DNA of 64,000 nucleotides from an unidentified eubacterium SCB49 (lineage in GTDB: Bacteria > Bacteroidota > Bacteroidia > Flavobacteriales > Flavobacteriaceae), in NCBI GenBank assembly GCA_000170815.1, contig ABCO01000001.1, forward strand, positions 62,001 through 126,000, read 5' to 3'. Shown piece after piece: positions 41,012 through 48,379 of the stretch. A program made the translations under genes and the position numbers. The notes beneath the pieces were generated by a model. The model saw only the letters and a list, made by a program, of their open reading frames with translations. It searched no databases and was not told the origin of the DNA. Position 1 is the stretch's first letter. Each line of letters begins with the position of its first letter.

Positions 41012-42625
41012 ATGATAAGACATATATTTATTATTGGTTGCTTCTTAGCGCCTCTATTTAGCAGTGCTCAGACACCTGTTGTTGTAGACAGTACAAAGCA
41101 ATTTAAGACTACAGATACAATAAAGGCTGGTACTATACTTCGTGTAGAACGTAATGGAGTGATTCGTAATGACTCGATTATTTCATATATACAAGACACA
41201 GAAACAGTGGTTCCAGAGGCACTAGCGATTGGTACGCCAGACTTTAGGTTAGAAGACATGGCGATGGCTAGAACTATAGATAGCCTATGGTTAGATCAGT
41301 TATATAGTAATGAGCGTTTTGAAGAAATGTATGGTGCGATTGAGCAACAAACTTATACTCCTATTGAGTATGTTGAACTCCCTACAGAACTCTTAAAAGA
41401 AAGGTTAAAAGAAATAAATGCAAGAACACCTTTTACTGTAGAATACAATCCACAGTTAGAAAGTGTGATTAGAAACTATTTAAAAAATAGAAGGACGGCT
41501 ATGGGTAGATTAATGGCGTTAAGCGATTATTACTTCCCTATGTTTGAAGAAACCTTAGATCGTTTTAACCTTCCGTTAGAGATGAAATATCTTGCCATTG
41601 TAGAATCTGCACTTGATCCAAGAGCGCAATCTAGAGTGGGCGCAACAGGATTATGGCAATTTATGTTTGCTACCGGAAAGATGTTTGATCTTGATGTAAA
41701 CAGCTATGTAGATGAACGTAGTGACCCTATACTTGCTACAGAAGCTGCCTGTAAATACCTCAATAGCCTTTATCAAAGTCTTGGTGACTGGGATTTAGCT
41801 TTAGCAGCTTATAACTCAGGTCCTGGTAATGTAGCCAAGGCGATAAGACGTTCTGGGGGCTATACAAACTACTGGAATATTAGACCGCACCTTCCACGTG
41901 AAACAGCAGGATATGTACCCGCTTTTTTAGCAACGATGTATCTTTTTGAATATGCAGACGAACACGGTTTTAATAGTACAGGACCTAAATATCCTTATAT
42001 TGCTACAGACACAATTCATATTAAAAAGCAGATTAGTTTTGACCAGATAGCTACGGTAACAAACCTGCCTGTTGAAGAAATAGAATTTTTAAACCCTTCG
42101 TATAAATTAGGAGTGATTCCTTATTTAAAAGATGAGAAATATTATCTGCGATTGCCAGTAGATCAAGTTGGTGTTTTTGTAAACCATGAAGAAGCAGTTT
42201 ATGCATACGCACAAGCAGAATTTGATAAAAAAGAAAAACCACTTCCAAAATTATTAGAACAAAGTTCGCAAGTACGTTATCGTGTTAAAAGTGGTGATTA
42301 TCTAGGGAAAATTGCCGAAAAGTATGGTGTTTCTGTAAGAAATATTAAAAGATGGAATAACCTAAGAAGCAATAACCTTAAGATTGGGCAAAGACTTACA
42401 ATTCACCCTAGAAAACTTCCAGCTTCTAGTGGAAATAGTAGTGCTTCAAAACCAAAAAAGCAGATTGATACTACGGGTAAAAAAGTATACACGGTAGCTA
42501 GTGGGGACTCTTTATGGACTATTGCTCAAAAATTTAATGGTGTTTCTGTAGACAATATTAAAAAGTGGAACGATATTAGTAGCAATAATCTGAAAATTGG
42601 AATGAAACTAATCGTTTCAGAATAA
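41012..42625 (+). CDS. mltD: Lytic transglycosylase with two LysM domains (MltD-like)
   Basis: A peptidoglycan-cleaving enzyme exported to the periplasm by a signal peptide (residues 1-19, SSAQ). An SLT domain covers about 145-300: the catalytic Glu198 is in LAIVESALDPRAQS, followed by GATGLWQFM, AAYNSGPGNVAKAIRRSGG and LPRETAGYVPAFLA. Two LysM modules (about 425-468 and 492-536; YRVKSGDYLGKIAEKYGVS, YTVASGDSLWTIAQKFNGVS) anchor it to the wall. Length 537 is typical. A parS-like 14/16 match lies within the LPRETA codons. It follows pgk by 7 bases. Confidence 0.93.
   Translation: MIRHIFIIGCFLAPLFSSAQTPVVVDSTKQFKTTDTIKAGTILRVERNGVIRNDSIISYIQDTETVVPEALAIGTPDFRLEDMAMARTIDSLWLDQLYSNERFEEMYGAIEQQTYTPIEYVELPTELLKERLKEINARTPFTVEYNPQLESVIRNYLKNRRTAMGRLMALSDYYFPMFEETLDRFNLPLEMKYLAIVESALDPRAQSRVGATGLWQFMFATGKMFDLDVNSYVDERSDPILATEAACKYLNSLYQSLGDWDLALAAYNSGPGNVAKAIRRSGGYTNYWNIRPHLPRETAGYVPAFLATMYLFEYADEHGFNSTGPKYPYIATDTIHIKKQISFDQIATVTNLPVEEIEFLNPSYKLGVIPYLKDEKYYLRLPVDQVGVFVNHEEAVYAYAQAEFDKKEKPLPKLLEQSSQVRYRVKSGDYLGKIAEKYGVSVRNIKRWNNLRSNNLKIGQRLTIHPRKLPASSGNSSASKPKKQIDTTGKKVYTVASGDSLWTIAQKFNGVSVDNIKKWNDISSNNLKIGMKLIVSE
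41890..41905. other. parS-like site 3, inside the mltD-like gene (weaker)
   Basis: CCTTCCACGTGAAACA matches TGTTCCACGTGAAACA at 14 of 16 positions; only the first two bases differ. It encodes part of the conserved LPRETA motif, so chance through codon constraint is possible. Confidence 0.4.
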
Positions 42626-42644
42626 CGGTCATAATTTCTGACTG

Positions 42645-42671
42645 TTGTCAGATTGAGCGTTGTCGAAATCC
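42645..42671 (+). repeat. Dispersed palindromic repeat copy (after mltD)
   Basis: TGTCAGATTGAGCGTTGTCG continues AAATCC. It is nearly the same as the gltX copy and pairs with a reverse copy at 42752. Confidence 0.65.
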
Positions 42672-42751
42672 AATGAACATCGTTATTTTAATTTAAAAAG
42701 GATCACGTAATAAAGTTTACCGCCACTGTTATTTTAGTTTTGGGCTTTTAT

Positions 42752-42780
42752 AAGCACTTTAACTGTGCTCAGTGTAACAT
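42752..42780 (-). repeat. Dispersed palindromic repeat copy (reverse, partner of 42645)
   Basis: AAGCACTTTAACTGTGCTCA continues GTGTAACAT, the degenerate reverse form. The two copies make an inverted pair about 80 bases apart. Confidence 0.55.
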
Positions 42781-42814
42781 TGCTTTAATGAACTATTAAT
42801 AAAACACCAACATC

Positions 42815-43792
42815 ATGAAAAATATATTTCTAGCTTGTATAGCTCTTTTTGTTATCACACTTAGTTCTTGTGATAATAACCAAAAGACCACAAAAATTTT
42901 AAAAGAATCTGTGGGAAAAATAAATGGATTGCAAATTGTTATTGATAATGAGCTATGGAATGGCCCTGTAGGCGAAATCATTAGAGAACGTTTTGCAGCT
43001 CCTACAGATGGATTGCCGCAAGATGAGCCTTTGTTTAGTATGCGTCAGATGACACCAGAGGCATTTACAGGCTTTGCACGTACATCAAGACTATTTTTGC
43101 ACGTTAGCCTTGGAAATGAAGAAAAAGTAGGCTTAAACAACGAAGTATATGCGAGTCCGCAAATGGGTGCTGTAGTAGAAGCATTAACAGAGGAGGGCTT
43201 AGTAAAACAACTAGAAGAAAACAGCGATGCTATTATTAATAGTTTTAAAGAAGCAGAAATAAAAGAACGCCAAAGACGTACTAACATACAACTTTTACCT
43301 GTGCCTAGTTTGGTAGAAAAAATGGGTGTGACTATGAGGTTGCCGTCTGCATATCGTTTTGTGAGAGAGAATGACGATTTCTTTTGGTTACGAAAAAACT
43401 TAAAATCAGGTAGTACAAACATCATTGTATATCAAGTACCGTTAAATACAATTAGAAAAGACAGTGCTATTGCAGATATTATTAAGATGCGAGATACTAC
43501 GGGATCTAGTTTGATGCCGGTAGAAGAAGGCGGGCTGTTTATCACCGAAGGAGCCTATGCCCCTTACCTATTTGAAACAGAATTAGATGGTAAATTTACC
43601 TATGAAACCAAAGGAATCTGGGAGGTTAAAGATCAATATATGGCTGGACCATTTGTAAACTATGCAGTGATGGACGAGGAAAATGACAGATGGTTAATAC
43701 TTGAAGGTTTTGTATATGCACCTTCAGAAGAGAAAAGAGACCTACAGTTTGAGTTGATTTCAATACTGAAATCTGCAGCACTTAAAAATTAA
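42815..43792 (+). CDS. DUF4837 family lipoprotein
   Basis: A 325-residue lipoprotein: the signal MKNIFLACIALFVITLSSC ends in the lipobox LSSC at Cys19. The rest matches the DUF4837 family, whose function is unknown: IVIDNELWNGPVGEIIRERFAA, PLFSMRQMTPEAFTG, and VTMRLPSAYRFVRENDDFFWLRKNL. In Bacteroidota this gene often lies near mltD, as here. A terminator follows. Confidence 0.88.
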   Translation: MKNIFLACIALFVITLSSCDNNQKTTKILKESVGKINGLQIVIDNELWNGPVGEIIRERFAAPTDGLPQDEPLFSMRQMTPEAFTGFARTSRLFLHVSLGNEEKVGLNNEVYASPQMGAVVEALTEEGLVKQLEENSDAIINSFKEAEIKERQRRTNIQLLPVPSLVEKMGVTMRLPSAYRFVRENDDFFWLRKNLKSGSTNIIVYQVPLNTIRKDSAIADIIKMRDTTGSSLMPVEEGGLFITEGAYAPYLFETELDGKFTYETKGIWEVKDQYMAGPFVNYAVMDEENDRWLILEGFVYAPSEEKRDLQFELISILKSAALKN

Positions 43793-43836
43793 GAAAAGGA
43801 ATACCTAGTATTTTTTTTCTGAAATAGTATAAAATT

Positions 43837-43873
43837 AAAAACCCCACTGGTACAATTATCAGTGGGGTTTTTT
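43837..43873. terminator. Bidirectional terminator between DUF4837 and HxlR genes
   Basis: Perfect arms AAAACCCCACTG / CAGTGGGGTTTT with a loop of about 11 bases. Confidence 0.88.
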
Positions 43874-43902
43874 ATGCGATTAACTATTTTTATGTGTCTT
43901 TT

Positions 43903-44244
43903 TTAAGCTTGGCAATCTTTGGATCCCCAAGCGTCCAAACTTCTTAAAATATGCTCAAGAGACACTCCCCTATCCGTTAGTTTGTATTCTACTTTTGGAG
44001 GAACAACCGGAAATATTTTTCTGGACACAAGACCATCTTTTTCTAATTCTCTAACAGTTTGGGTAAACATTTTGTTAGAAATTCCTGGAACCTTTTTCTG
44101 TAAAACACCAGATCGAATTGGTCCCTCTAAAAGGTGAAATAACACCAAAGGTTTCCATTTTGTACCAATTAAGTTCATGGTATACTCTAAAGGGCAGTTG
44201 TTTTTATTCAAAATTATTAGTTTTATAATTCTGTAAATCAGCAA
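43903..44244 (-). CDS. HxlR-type winged-helix transcriptional regulator
   Basis: A 113-residue DNA-binding regulator of the HxlR/DUF24 family. Family text: CPLEYTMNLIGTKWKPLVLFHLLEG, with the cysteine of redox-sensing members, LQKKVPGISNKMFTQTVRELEKDGLVSRKIFPVVPPKVEYKLTDRG, and a C-terminal helix. The first 16 residues before NCPLEY are unusual, so a later start is possible. It is divergent from the VOC gene, and the promoters overlap, so it probably controls that gene and itself. The N-terminal Cys would fit a response to electrophiles or oxidants, but that is inference. Confidence 0.88.
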   Translation of the reverse strand: MLIYRIIKLIILNKNNCPLEYTMNLIGTKWKPLVLFHLLEGPIRSGVLQKKVPGISNKMFTQTVRELEKDGLVSRKIFPVVPPKVEYKLTDRGVSLEHILRSLDAWGSKDCQA

Positions 44245-44296
44245 TTAACCCCTTTTGGATACTATATAGCTTTAAGGTAAGTTATTGCCTAATGTA

Positions 44297-44315
44297 CAAA
44301 TATAAATTAATTTTG
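44297..44315. promoter_or_regulatory. Overlapping divergent promoters, HxlR/VOC pair
   Basis: Minus-strand TATATTTG at 44297-44304 faces the HxlR gene; plus-strand TAATTTTG at 44308-44315 faces the VOC gene. Both are exact TAnnTTTG matches 3 bases apart. Confidence 0.6.
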
Positions 44316-44333
44316 CCATCTAAATAATAAGCA

Positions 44334-44846
44334 ATGAGTATAAATAAAAATTATCCTAAGTCATTTTCACATATTGGTATCACGGTTCCAGATATTAAAA
44401 AAGCAGTCCAATTCTATTCAGATGTAATGGGCTGGTATGTGATTATGGAACCTTCAACGGTAAAGAAAGAGCGAGAAACTGCCATTGGGCAAATGTGTAT
44501 TGATGTTTTTGGAGAAGACTGGAACGAATTTGAAATTGCACATTTAGCCACTTCAGACGGTATAGGAGTTGAATTGTTTTCATTTTCAAATGGAGTGAAA
44601 GAAGCTCCAGCATTTAACCCTTTTAATACAGGCTTATTCCATTTTTGTGTGCAAGATCCCAATATTGAAGATCTTATAGAAAAAATAGTTGCAAACGGGG
44701 GTAAACAAAGAATGCCAATTAGAGAATATTATCCAAAAGACAAACCTTTTAAAATGTGTTATGTAGAAGATCCGTTTGGGATTGTATTTGAGATCTACAC
44801 CCATAGTTATGAGTTAACCTACTCTTCTGGTGCTTACACAGAATAA
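44334..44846 (+). CDS. VOC family protein (glyoxalase/dioxygenase superfamily)
   Basis: A 170-residue metal-dependent enzyme of the vicinal oxygen chelate fold. It has two beta-alpha-beta-beta-beta modules: SFSHIGITVPDIKKAVQFYSDVMGW at the start (metal His), a central HFCVQDPNIEDLIEKIV (second His) and EDPFGIVFEIYTHSYE (metal Glu). Lactoylglutathione lyase-like or antibiotic-binding roles are possible; the substrate is not predictable. Its position divergent to HxlR suggests an inducible detoxification enzyme. Confidence 0.87.
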   Translation: MSINKNYPKSFSHIGITVPDIKKAVQFYSDVMGWYVIMEPSTVKKERETAIGQMCIDVFGEDWNEFEIAHLATSDGIGVELFSFSNGVKEAPAFNPFNTGLFHFCVQDPNIEDLIEKIVANGGKQRMPIREYYPKDKPFKMCYVEDPFGIVFEIYTHSYELTYSSGAYTE

Positions 44847-44897
44847 TATTTAAATTGTAATCCCTTTTTTTAAGTAAAAATGGTACGGAGAGAAATA

Positions 44898-44939
44898 CAA
44901 AAAGACCCAATGCATAACAAATGTGCATTGGGTCTTTTT
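44898..44939. terminator. Bidirectional terminator between VOC and tatA
   Basis: Long perfect arms AAAAAGACCCAATGCA / TGCATTGGGTCTTTTT with a loop of about 9 bases. Confidence 0.9.
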
Positions 44940-44970
44940 AGTAATGTTTCAGAAATAAAAAAGAAAGATT

Positions 44971-45156
44971 TTAGTCTAATTTCTTCTCTTTTTCTTCCTC
45001 CTCGTCTTTTGAGGCATCTTTAAATTCTTTGATTCCGCTACCTAGGCCGCGCATCAATTCTGGTATTTTTTTTCCGCCAAAAAGCAATAATACTGCTAAA
45101 ACGATTAAGGCAATTTGCCATGGTCCTATTGCTAAAGGTATAAATGATGATATCAT
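44971..45156 (-). CDS. tatA: Sec-independent translocase subunit TatA/TatE
   Basis: A small inner-membrane component of the twin-arginine translocase. From ATG 45156 it has 61 residues: [48 protein letters not shown], the classic single helix, [14 protein letters not shown] hinge and amphipathic helix, then an acidic tail. An upstream in-frame ATG (45186) would add [10 protein letters not shown], but that region holds the promoter box TACCTTTG, so I reject it. tatC is not in the window. Confidence 0.92.
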   Translation of the reverse strand: MISSFIPLAIGPWQIALIVLAVLLLFGGKKIPELMRGLGSGIKEFKDASKDEEEEKEKKLD

Positions 45157-45174
45157 AATAGTAAAATTATACCG

Positions 45175-45182
45175 CAAAGGTA
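45175..45182 (-). promoter_or_regulatory. Promoter -7 box for tatA
   Basis: Minus-strand TACCTTTG, an exact TAnnTTTG match, 18 bases upstream of ATG 45156. Confidence 0.55.
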
Positions 45183-45243
45183 ACAAGAAATTGGCATATA
45201 CAACGTTTTAAGTTGGAGTTTAACTATTCAGCAGATATTGCAT

Positions 45244-45251
45244 TATATTTG
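45244..45251 (+). promoter_or_regulatory. Promoter -7 box for the M23 peptidase gene
   Basis: TATATTTG, an exact TAnnTTTG match, 34 bases before the ATG. Confidence 0.55.
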
Positions 45252-45285
45252 TGTATTATTCACGGCAGACCAAGCCTTGTAAGTT

Positions 45286-46152
45286 ATGGCAGAGAAAGAA
45301 AAAAGAGGGAAAAAATTTAGAAAGAAATTGCTCCATACCTATAGGCTAGTGGTGCTCAATGAAAATACCTTTGAAGAGCGGTTTTCTTTTAAGTTAAACC
45401 GTCTCAATGTTTTTGTGTTTGGAATTTTGTCTGCTTTGTTTTTAATAGGGATTACGACAATAATTATTGCCTTTACTCCTTTGAGAGAATATATTCCGGG
45501 GTACTCTTCTACTTCATTAAAAAAACAAGCCACCTCGTTGCAGTTTCAAGCAGACTCTTTACGTCAAGAAGTTAAAATTAATCAAGAATACATTAGCTCT
45601 ATCCGAAAAGTACTTTCTGGAGATGTAAAAACAGTAACGTTTAATAAAGACAGTATTGTAGCTGCCGCAGAAATAGAGGCAGATGATGTAGACTTGCATG
45701 CCTCTCAAAGGGATTTAGCATTACGTGAGCGTGTAGATCAAGAAGATAAATACAATCCGCTAACTGCAAATACATTAGAAAATTTTGCTTTTTCTACTCC
45801 AGTAAAAGGAACAATTTCTGAAGGCTTTAAGCCAGAAATAAAGCACTATGCCGTAGATGTAGTGACGGTAAAAGGCGCGCCTATTAAAGCGGCAGCAGAC
45901 GGCACCGTTATTTTTGCCGAATGGACATCTGACACAGGCTATGTAATACTCTTAAAACACGCAAGTAATTTTATTAGTGTCTATAAACACAATGCATCTT
46001 TGTTAAAAACACAGGGAGAACTTGTTAAAGCTGGAGAAGTAATCGCAATTGCAGGTAATACAGGTAATTTGAGCACAGGACCACATCTTCATTTTGAATT
46101 ATGGATGGATGGTGTGCCTATGAATCCTACTAATTTTATTGATTTTGAATGA
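45286..46152 (+). CDS. M23 family metallopeptidase (LytM-type)
   Basis: A membrane-anchored peptidoglycan endopeptidase or activator of cell-wall hydrolases. A cytoplasmic basic N-terminus (MAEKEKRGKKFRKKL) is followed by a membrane helix (about 43-66), a helical region (75-150) and the LytM domain (165-285). The zinc ligands are visible as His187 and Asp191 in KHYAVDV and His269 in GPHLHFEL, with His267 as the catalytic residue. Length 288 fits the family in Bacteroidota. It is divergent from tatA. It may be involved in cell division or wall turnover. Confidence 0.92.
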   Translation: MAEKEKRGKKFRKKLLHTYRLVVLNENTFEERFSFKLNRLNVFVFGILSALFLIGITTIIIAFTPLREYIPGYSSTSLKKQATSLQFQADSLRQEVKINQEYISSIRKVLSGDVKTVTFNKDSIVAAAEIEADDVDLHASQRDLALRERVDQEDKYNPLTANTLENFAFSTPVKGTISEGFKPEIKHYAVDVVTVKGAPIKAAADGTVIFAEWTSDTGYVILLKHASNFISVYKHNASLLKTQGELVKAGEVIAIAGNTGNLSTGPHLHFELWMDGVPMNPTNFIDFE

Positions 46153-46170
46153 TACACTTGCTTTATCACG

Positions 46171-46198
46171 GTGTTAGTCTGAGCACAGTCGAAGACAA
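46171..46198 (+). repeat. Dispersed palindromic repeat copy (after M23 gene)
   Basis: GTGTTAGTCTGAGCACAGTC continues GAAGACAA. It pairs with a reverse copy at 46255. Confidence 0.6.
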
Positions 46199-46254
46199 TA
46201 AAACATCATAATATTTAAATAAACGTATCGCTAACGTTTCATCTTAGGCTATTG

Positions 46255-46283
46255 TAAGCACTTCGACTATGGTCAGTGTGACA
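46255..46283 (-). repeat. Dispersed palindromic repeat copy (reverse, partner of 46171)
   Basis: TAAGCACTTCGACTATGGTC continues AGTGTGACA. The pair is about 57 bases apart, in opposite orientation, and fills the gap before the GH3-like gene. Confidence 0.65.
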
Positions 46284-46310
46284 TAGGCTTAAATAAATAA
46301 CAAAACTATA

Positions 46311-47798
46311 ATGTCTATAAAATCTTTTGGTGCTAAAATATTTGCTGGCATAGTGGTCCGCAACATGAAAAAATGGATGGATCATCCCGTAGAGACACAA
46401 CAAAAAGTGTTTTTATCACTGCTGAAATCTGCCGAAAACACACAATTTGGTAAAGACCATCACTTTTCAGAAATAAAAACGCACGCAGATTTTGTGAAGC
46501 AAGTACCCATTCGTGACTACGAACAGCTACGCTCTTATGTAGATCAAGTGGTTGCGGGTAAAGAAGATGTGTTATGGCCAGGAAAACCTTTATATTTTGC
46601 AAAAACTAGCGGAACAACAAGCGGCGCAAAATACATTCCGCTTACCAAAGAGTCTATGCCTACGCACATTAAAGCGGCTAGAAATGCCATACTCTGTTAC
46701 ATTCATGAAACTGGAAACGCAGATTTTGTAGACGGAAAAATGATTTTCTTGCAAGGAAGTCCAGAGATGACCAAAAAAAACGGCATAGGTTTAGGTCGTC
46801 TTTCGGGAATTGTAGCACATTACGTACCTGGTTATCTTCAGAAAAACAGAATGCCTAGCTGGGAGACGAATTGCATTGAAGACTGGGAAACCAAAGTAGA
46901 TGCCATTGTAGAAGAAACAAAGGCAGAAGATATGACGGTAATTAGCGGAATCCCATCGTGGGTTCAAATGTATTTTGAACGTTTACAGATTGCAACAGAC
47001 CAGAAAGTAGGAGCTCTTTTTAAAAACTTTAATCTTTTTATCTATGGGGGTGTTAATTATGAGCCGTACCGTGCAAAATTTGAAGCATTAATAGGTCGTA
47101 AAGTAGATAGTATTGAGTTGTTTCCGGCAAGTGAAGGCTTCTTTGCCTTTCAAGATTCGCAGACAGAAAAAGGCTTATTATTACAGCTAGATAGCGGGAT
47201 GTTTTATGAGTTTGTAAAAGCAGATGATTTCTTTTCTGAAAATCCAAAACGATTAACCATTGGCGAAGTTGAAATAGGTGTTAATTATGTGTTGCTCATT
47301 ACTTCTAGTGCAGGATTATGGTGTTATAACATAGGGGATACCGTGATGTTTACTTCGGTTAAGCCTTATCGTTTGGTGGTTTCTGGGCGTATAAAACATT
47401 TTATTTCGGCATTTGGCGAGCACGTGATTGGTAAAGAGGTGGAGCAAGCCATGAAAGAAGCAATGGATGCTTTTGGTTTTAGCATTTCAGAATTTACAGT
47501 AGCGCCCCAATTATCGGTAACAGAGGGGCTTCCCTATCACGAGTGGCTCATTGAGTTTGAAGATGCCCCAAAAGAGCTTCAAGCCGTAGCAGATTTTATA
47601 GATCAATCTATGCAAAAGCAGAATAGTTATTATTTTGATTTAATTCAAGGAAAAGTATTACAACCACTTAAAATTAAGAGTTTGGAACGTGGCGCATTTC
47701 AGAAATACATGAAATCGCAAGGAAAATTAGGAGGACAAAATAAGGTGTCAAGGCTGTCTAATGATCGTAAGATTGCAGATCAAATGATTGTAAAATAA
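46311..47798 (+). CDS. GH3 auxin-responsive promoter family protein (acyl-adenylate-forming)
   Basis: A 495-residue ANL-superfamily enzyme that probably forms an acyl-adenylate and joins it to an amine or another group. The N-terminus and motifs follow GH3 proteins: LLKSAENTQFGKDHHFSEIK, YFAKTSGTTSGAKYIPLT (the ATP-binding motif), FIYGGVNYEPYRAKFEALIG, ELFPASEGFFAFQD, and YRLVVSGRIKHFISAFGEHV. Bacterial GH3-like proteins in Bacteroidota have no settled substrate. The gene stands alone between an inverted repeat pair and the antitoxin gene. Confidence 0.9.
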   Translation: MSIKSFGAKIFAGIVVRNMKKWMDHPVETQQKVFLSLLKSAENTQFGKDHHFSEIKTHADFVKQVPIRDYEQLRSYVDQVVAGKEDVLWPGKPLYFAKTSGTTSGAKYIPLTKESMPTHIKAARNAILCYIHETGNADFVDGKMIFLQGSPEMTKKNGIGLGRLSGIVAHYVPGYLQKNRMPSWETNCIEDWETKVDAIVEETKAEDMTVISGIPSWVQMYFERLQIATDQKVGALFKNFNLFIYGGVNYEPYRAKFEALIGRKVDSIELFPASEGFFAFQDSQTEKGLLLQLDSGMFYEFVKADDFFSENPKRLTIGEVEIGVNYVLLITSSAGLWCYNIGDTVMFTSVKPYRLVVSGRIKHFISAFGEHVIGKEVEQAMKEAMDAFGFSISEFTVAPQLSVTEGLPYHEWLIEFEDAPKELQAVADFIDQSMQKQNSYYFDLIQGKVLQPLKIKSLERGAFQKYMKSQGKLGGQNKVSRLSNDRKIADQMIVK

Positions 47799-47836
47799 GT
47801 TGAATATTTTTCTATCTTTACTAAAAACAAAGCGTT

Positions 47837-48061
47837 ATGAATGTTCACGAAGAGAAAATAAAATACGCAAAGGCAATTTTAGAGACAGAAGATGAGGCGC
47901 TATTAGCTAGAATAGGTGGTATTCTAGAAGAAGATCAAATTGAAGATGCTTTTGAGATTTTAACAGAAGATCAAAAAACTGATATTGAGCTAGGAATCCA
48001 GCAAATAAAAGAAGGAAAAGTGATTTCTTGGGAGCGATTAAAGAAAAATCTTGACCATTGA
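47837..48061 (+). CDS. Antitoxin-like small protein of a type II toxin-antitoxin pair
   Basis: A 74-residue acidic helical protein (MNVHEEKIKYAKAILETEDE... QQIKEGKVISWERLKKNLDH). The size, charge and IEEGKVISWE-type C-terminus resemble the antitoxins that pair with ParE/RelE toxins in Bacteroidota. Its stop overlaps the TTG start of the following ParE-like frame (TTGA). A near-consensus TATCTTTA box lies at 47813-47820. The partner toxin appears to be broken, so this may be an orphan antitoxin. Confidence 0.7.
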   Translation: MNVHEEKIKYAKAILETEDEALLARIGGILEEDQIEDAFEILTEDQKTDIELGIQQIKEGKVISWERLKKNLDH

Positions 48062-48362
48062 AAATCAATTTTTCGGATAAAGGGCATCTCAATATGAGCA
48101 GATTTCAACAATGATTCTCCATAAATATGGAGCATTAATTCGGGAAGAATTCACTTCTAAACTAGATGAGAAACTACAAGAGTTATCTCAATTTCCTGAA
48201 AGCAGCCCCAAGATAATTGGATTTCCAAATTTTTATAGGAGTGTATTAACTAAGCAGACCACATTATTTTACACTTTTGACATTAACTCTCAGACAATAA
48301 CAGTTACTTCTCTTTATGACACAAGACAAAATCCAGACAATTTAATAAAGGATATTGATTAA
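48058..48362 (+). pseudogene. Frameshifted RelE/ParE-family toxin
   Basis: From TTG 48058, overlapping the antitoxin stop, the frame reads LKINFSDKGHLNMSRFQQ and stops. Another frame reads ASQYEQISTMILHKYGALIREEFTSKL and continues to the end, with KQTTLFYTF and SLYDTRQNPDNL, the conserved C-terminal ParE strand. Joining FSDK to ASQYEQIS (losing two bases or gaining one near 48078-48083) restores a typical ParE of about 100 residues. The downstream part alone starts at ATG 48111 (83 codons) and lacks the first helix, so the toxin is likely inactive. Confidence 0.65.
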
Positions 48363-48379
48363 CCGTATATTTACAACAT

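Noticed and set aside
46311..47798. Plant-type auxin hormone gene acquired by transfer
   Set aside because: GH3-like proteins are widespread in Bacteroidota, and the base composition matches the neighbours.
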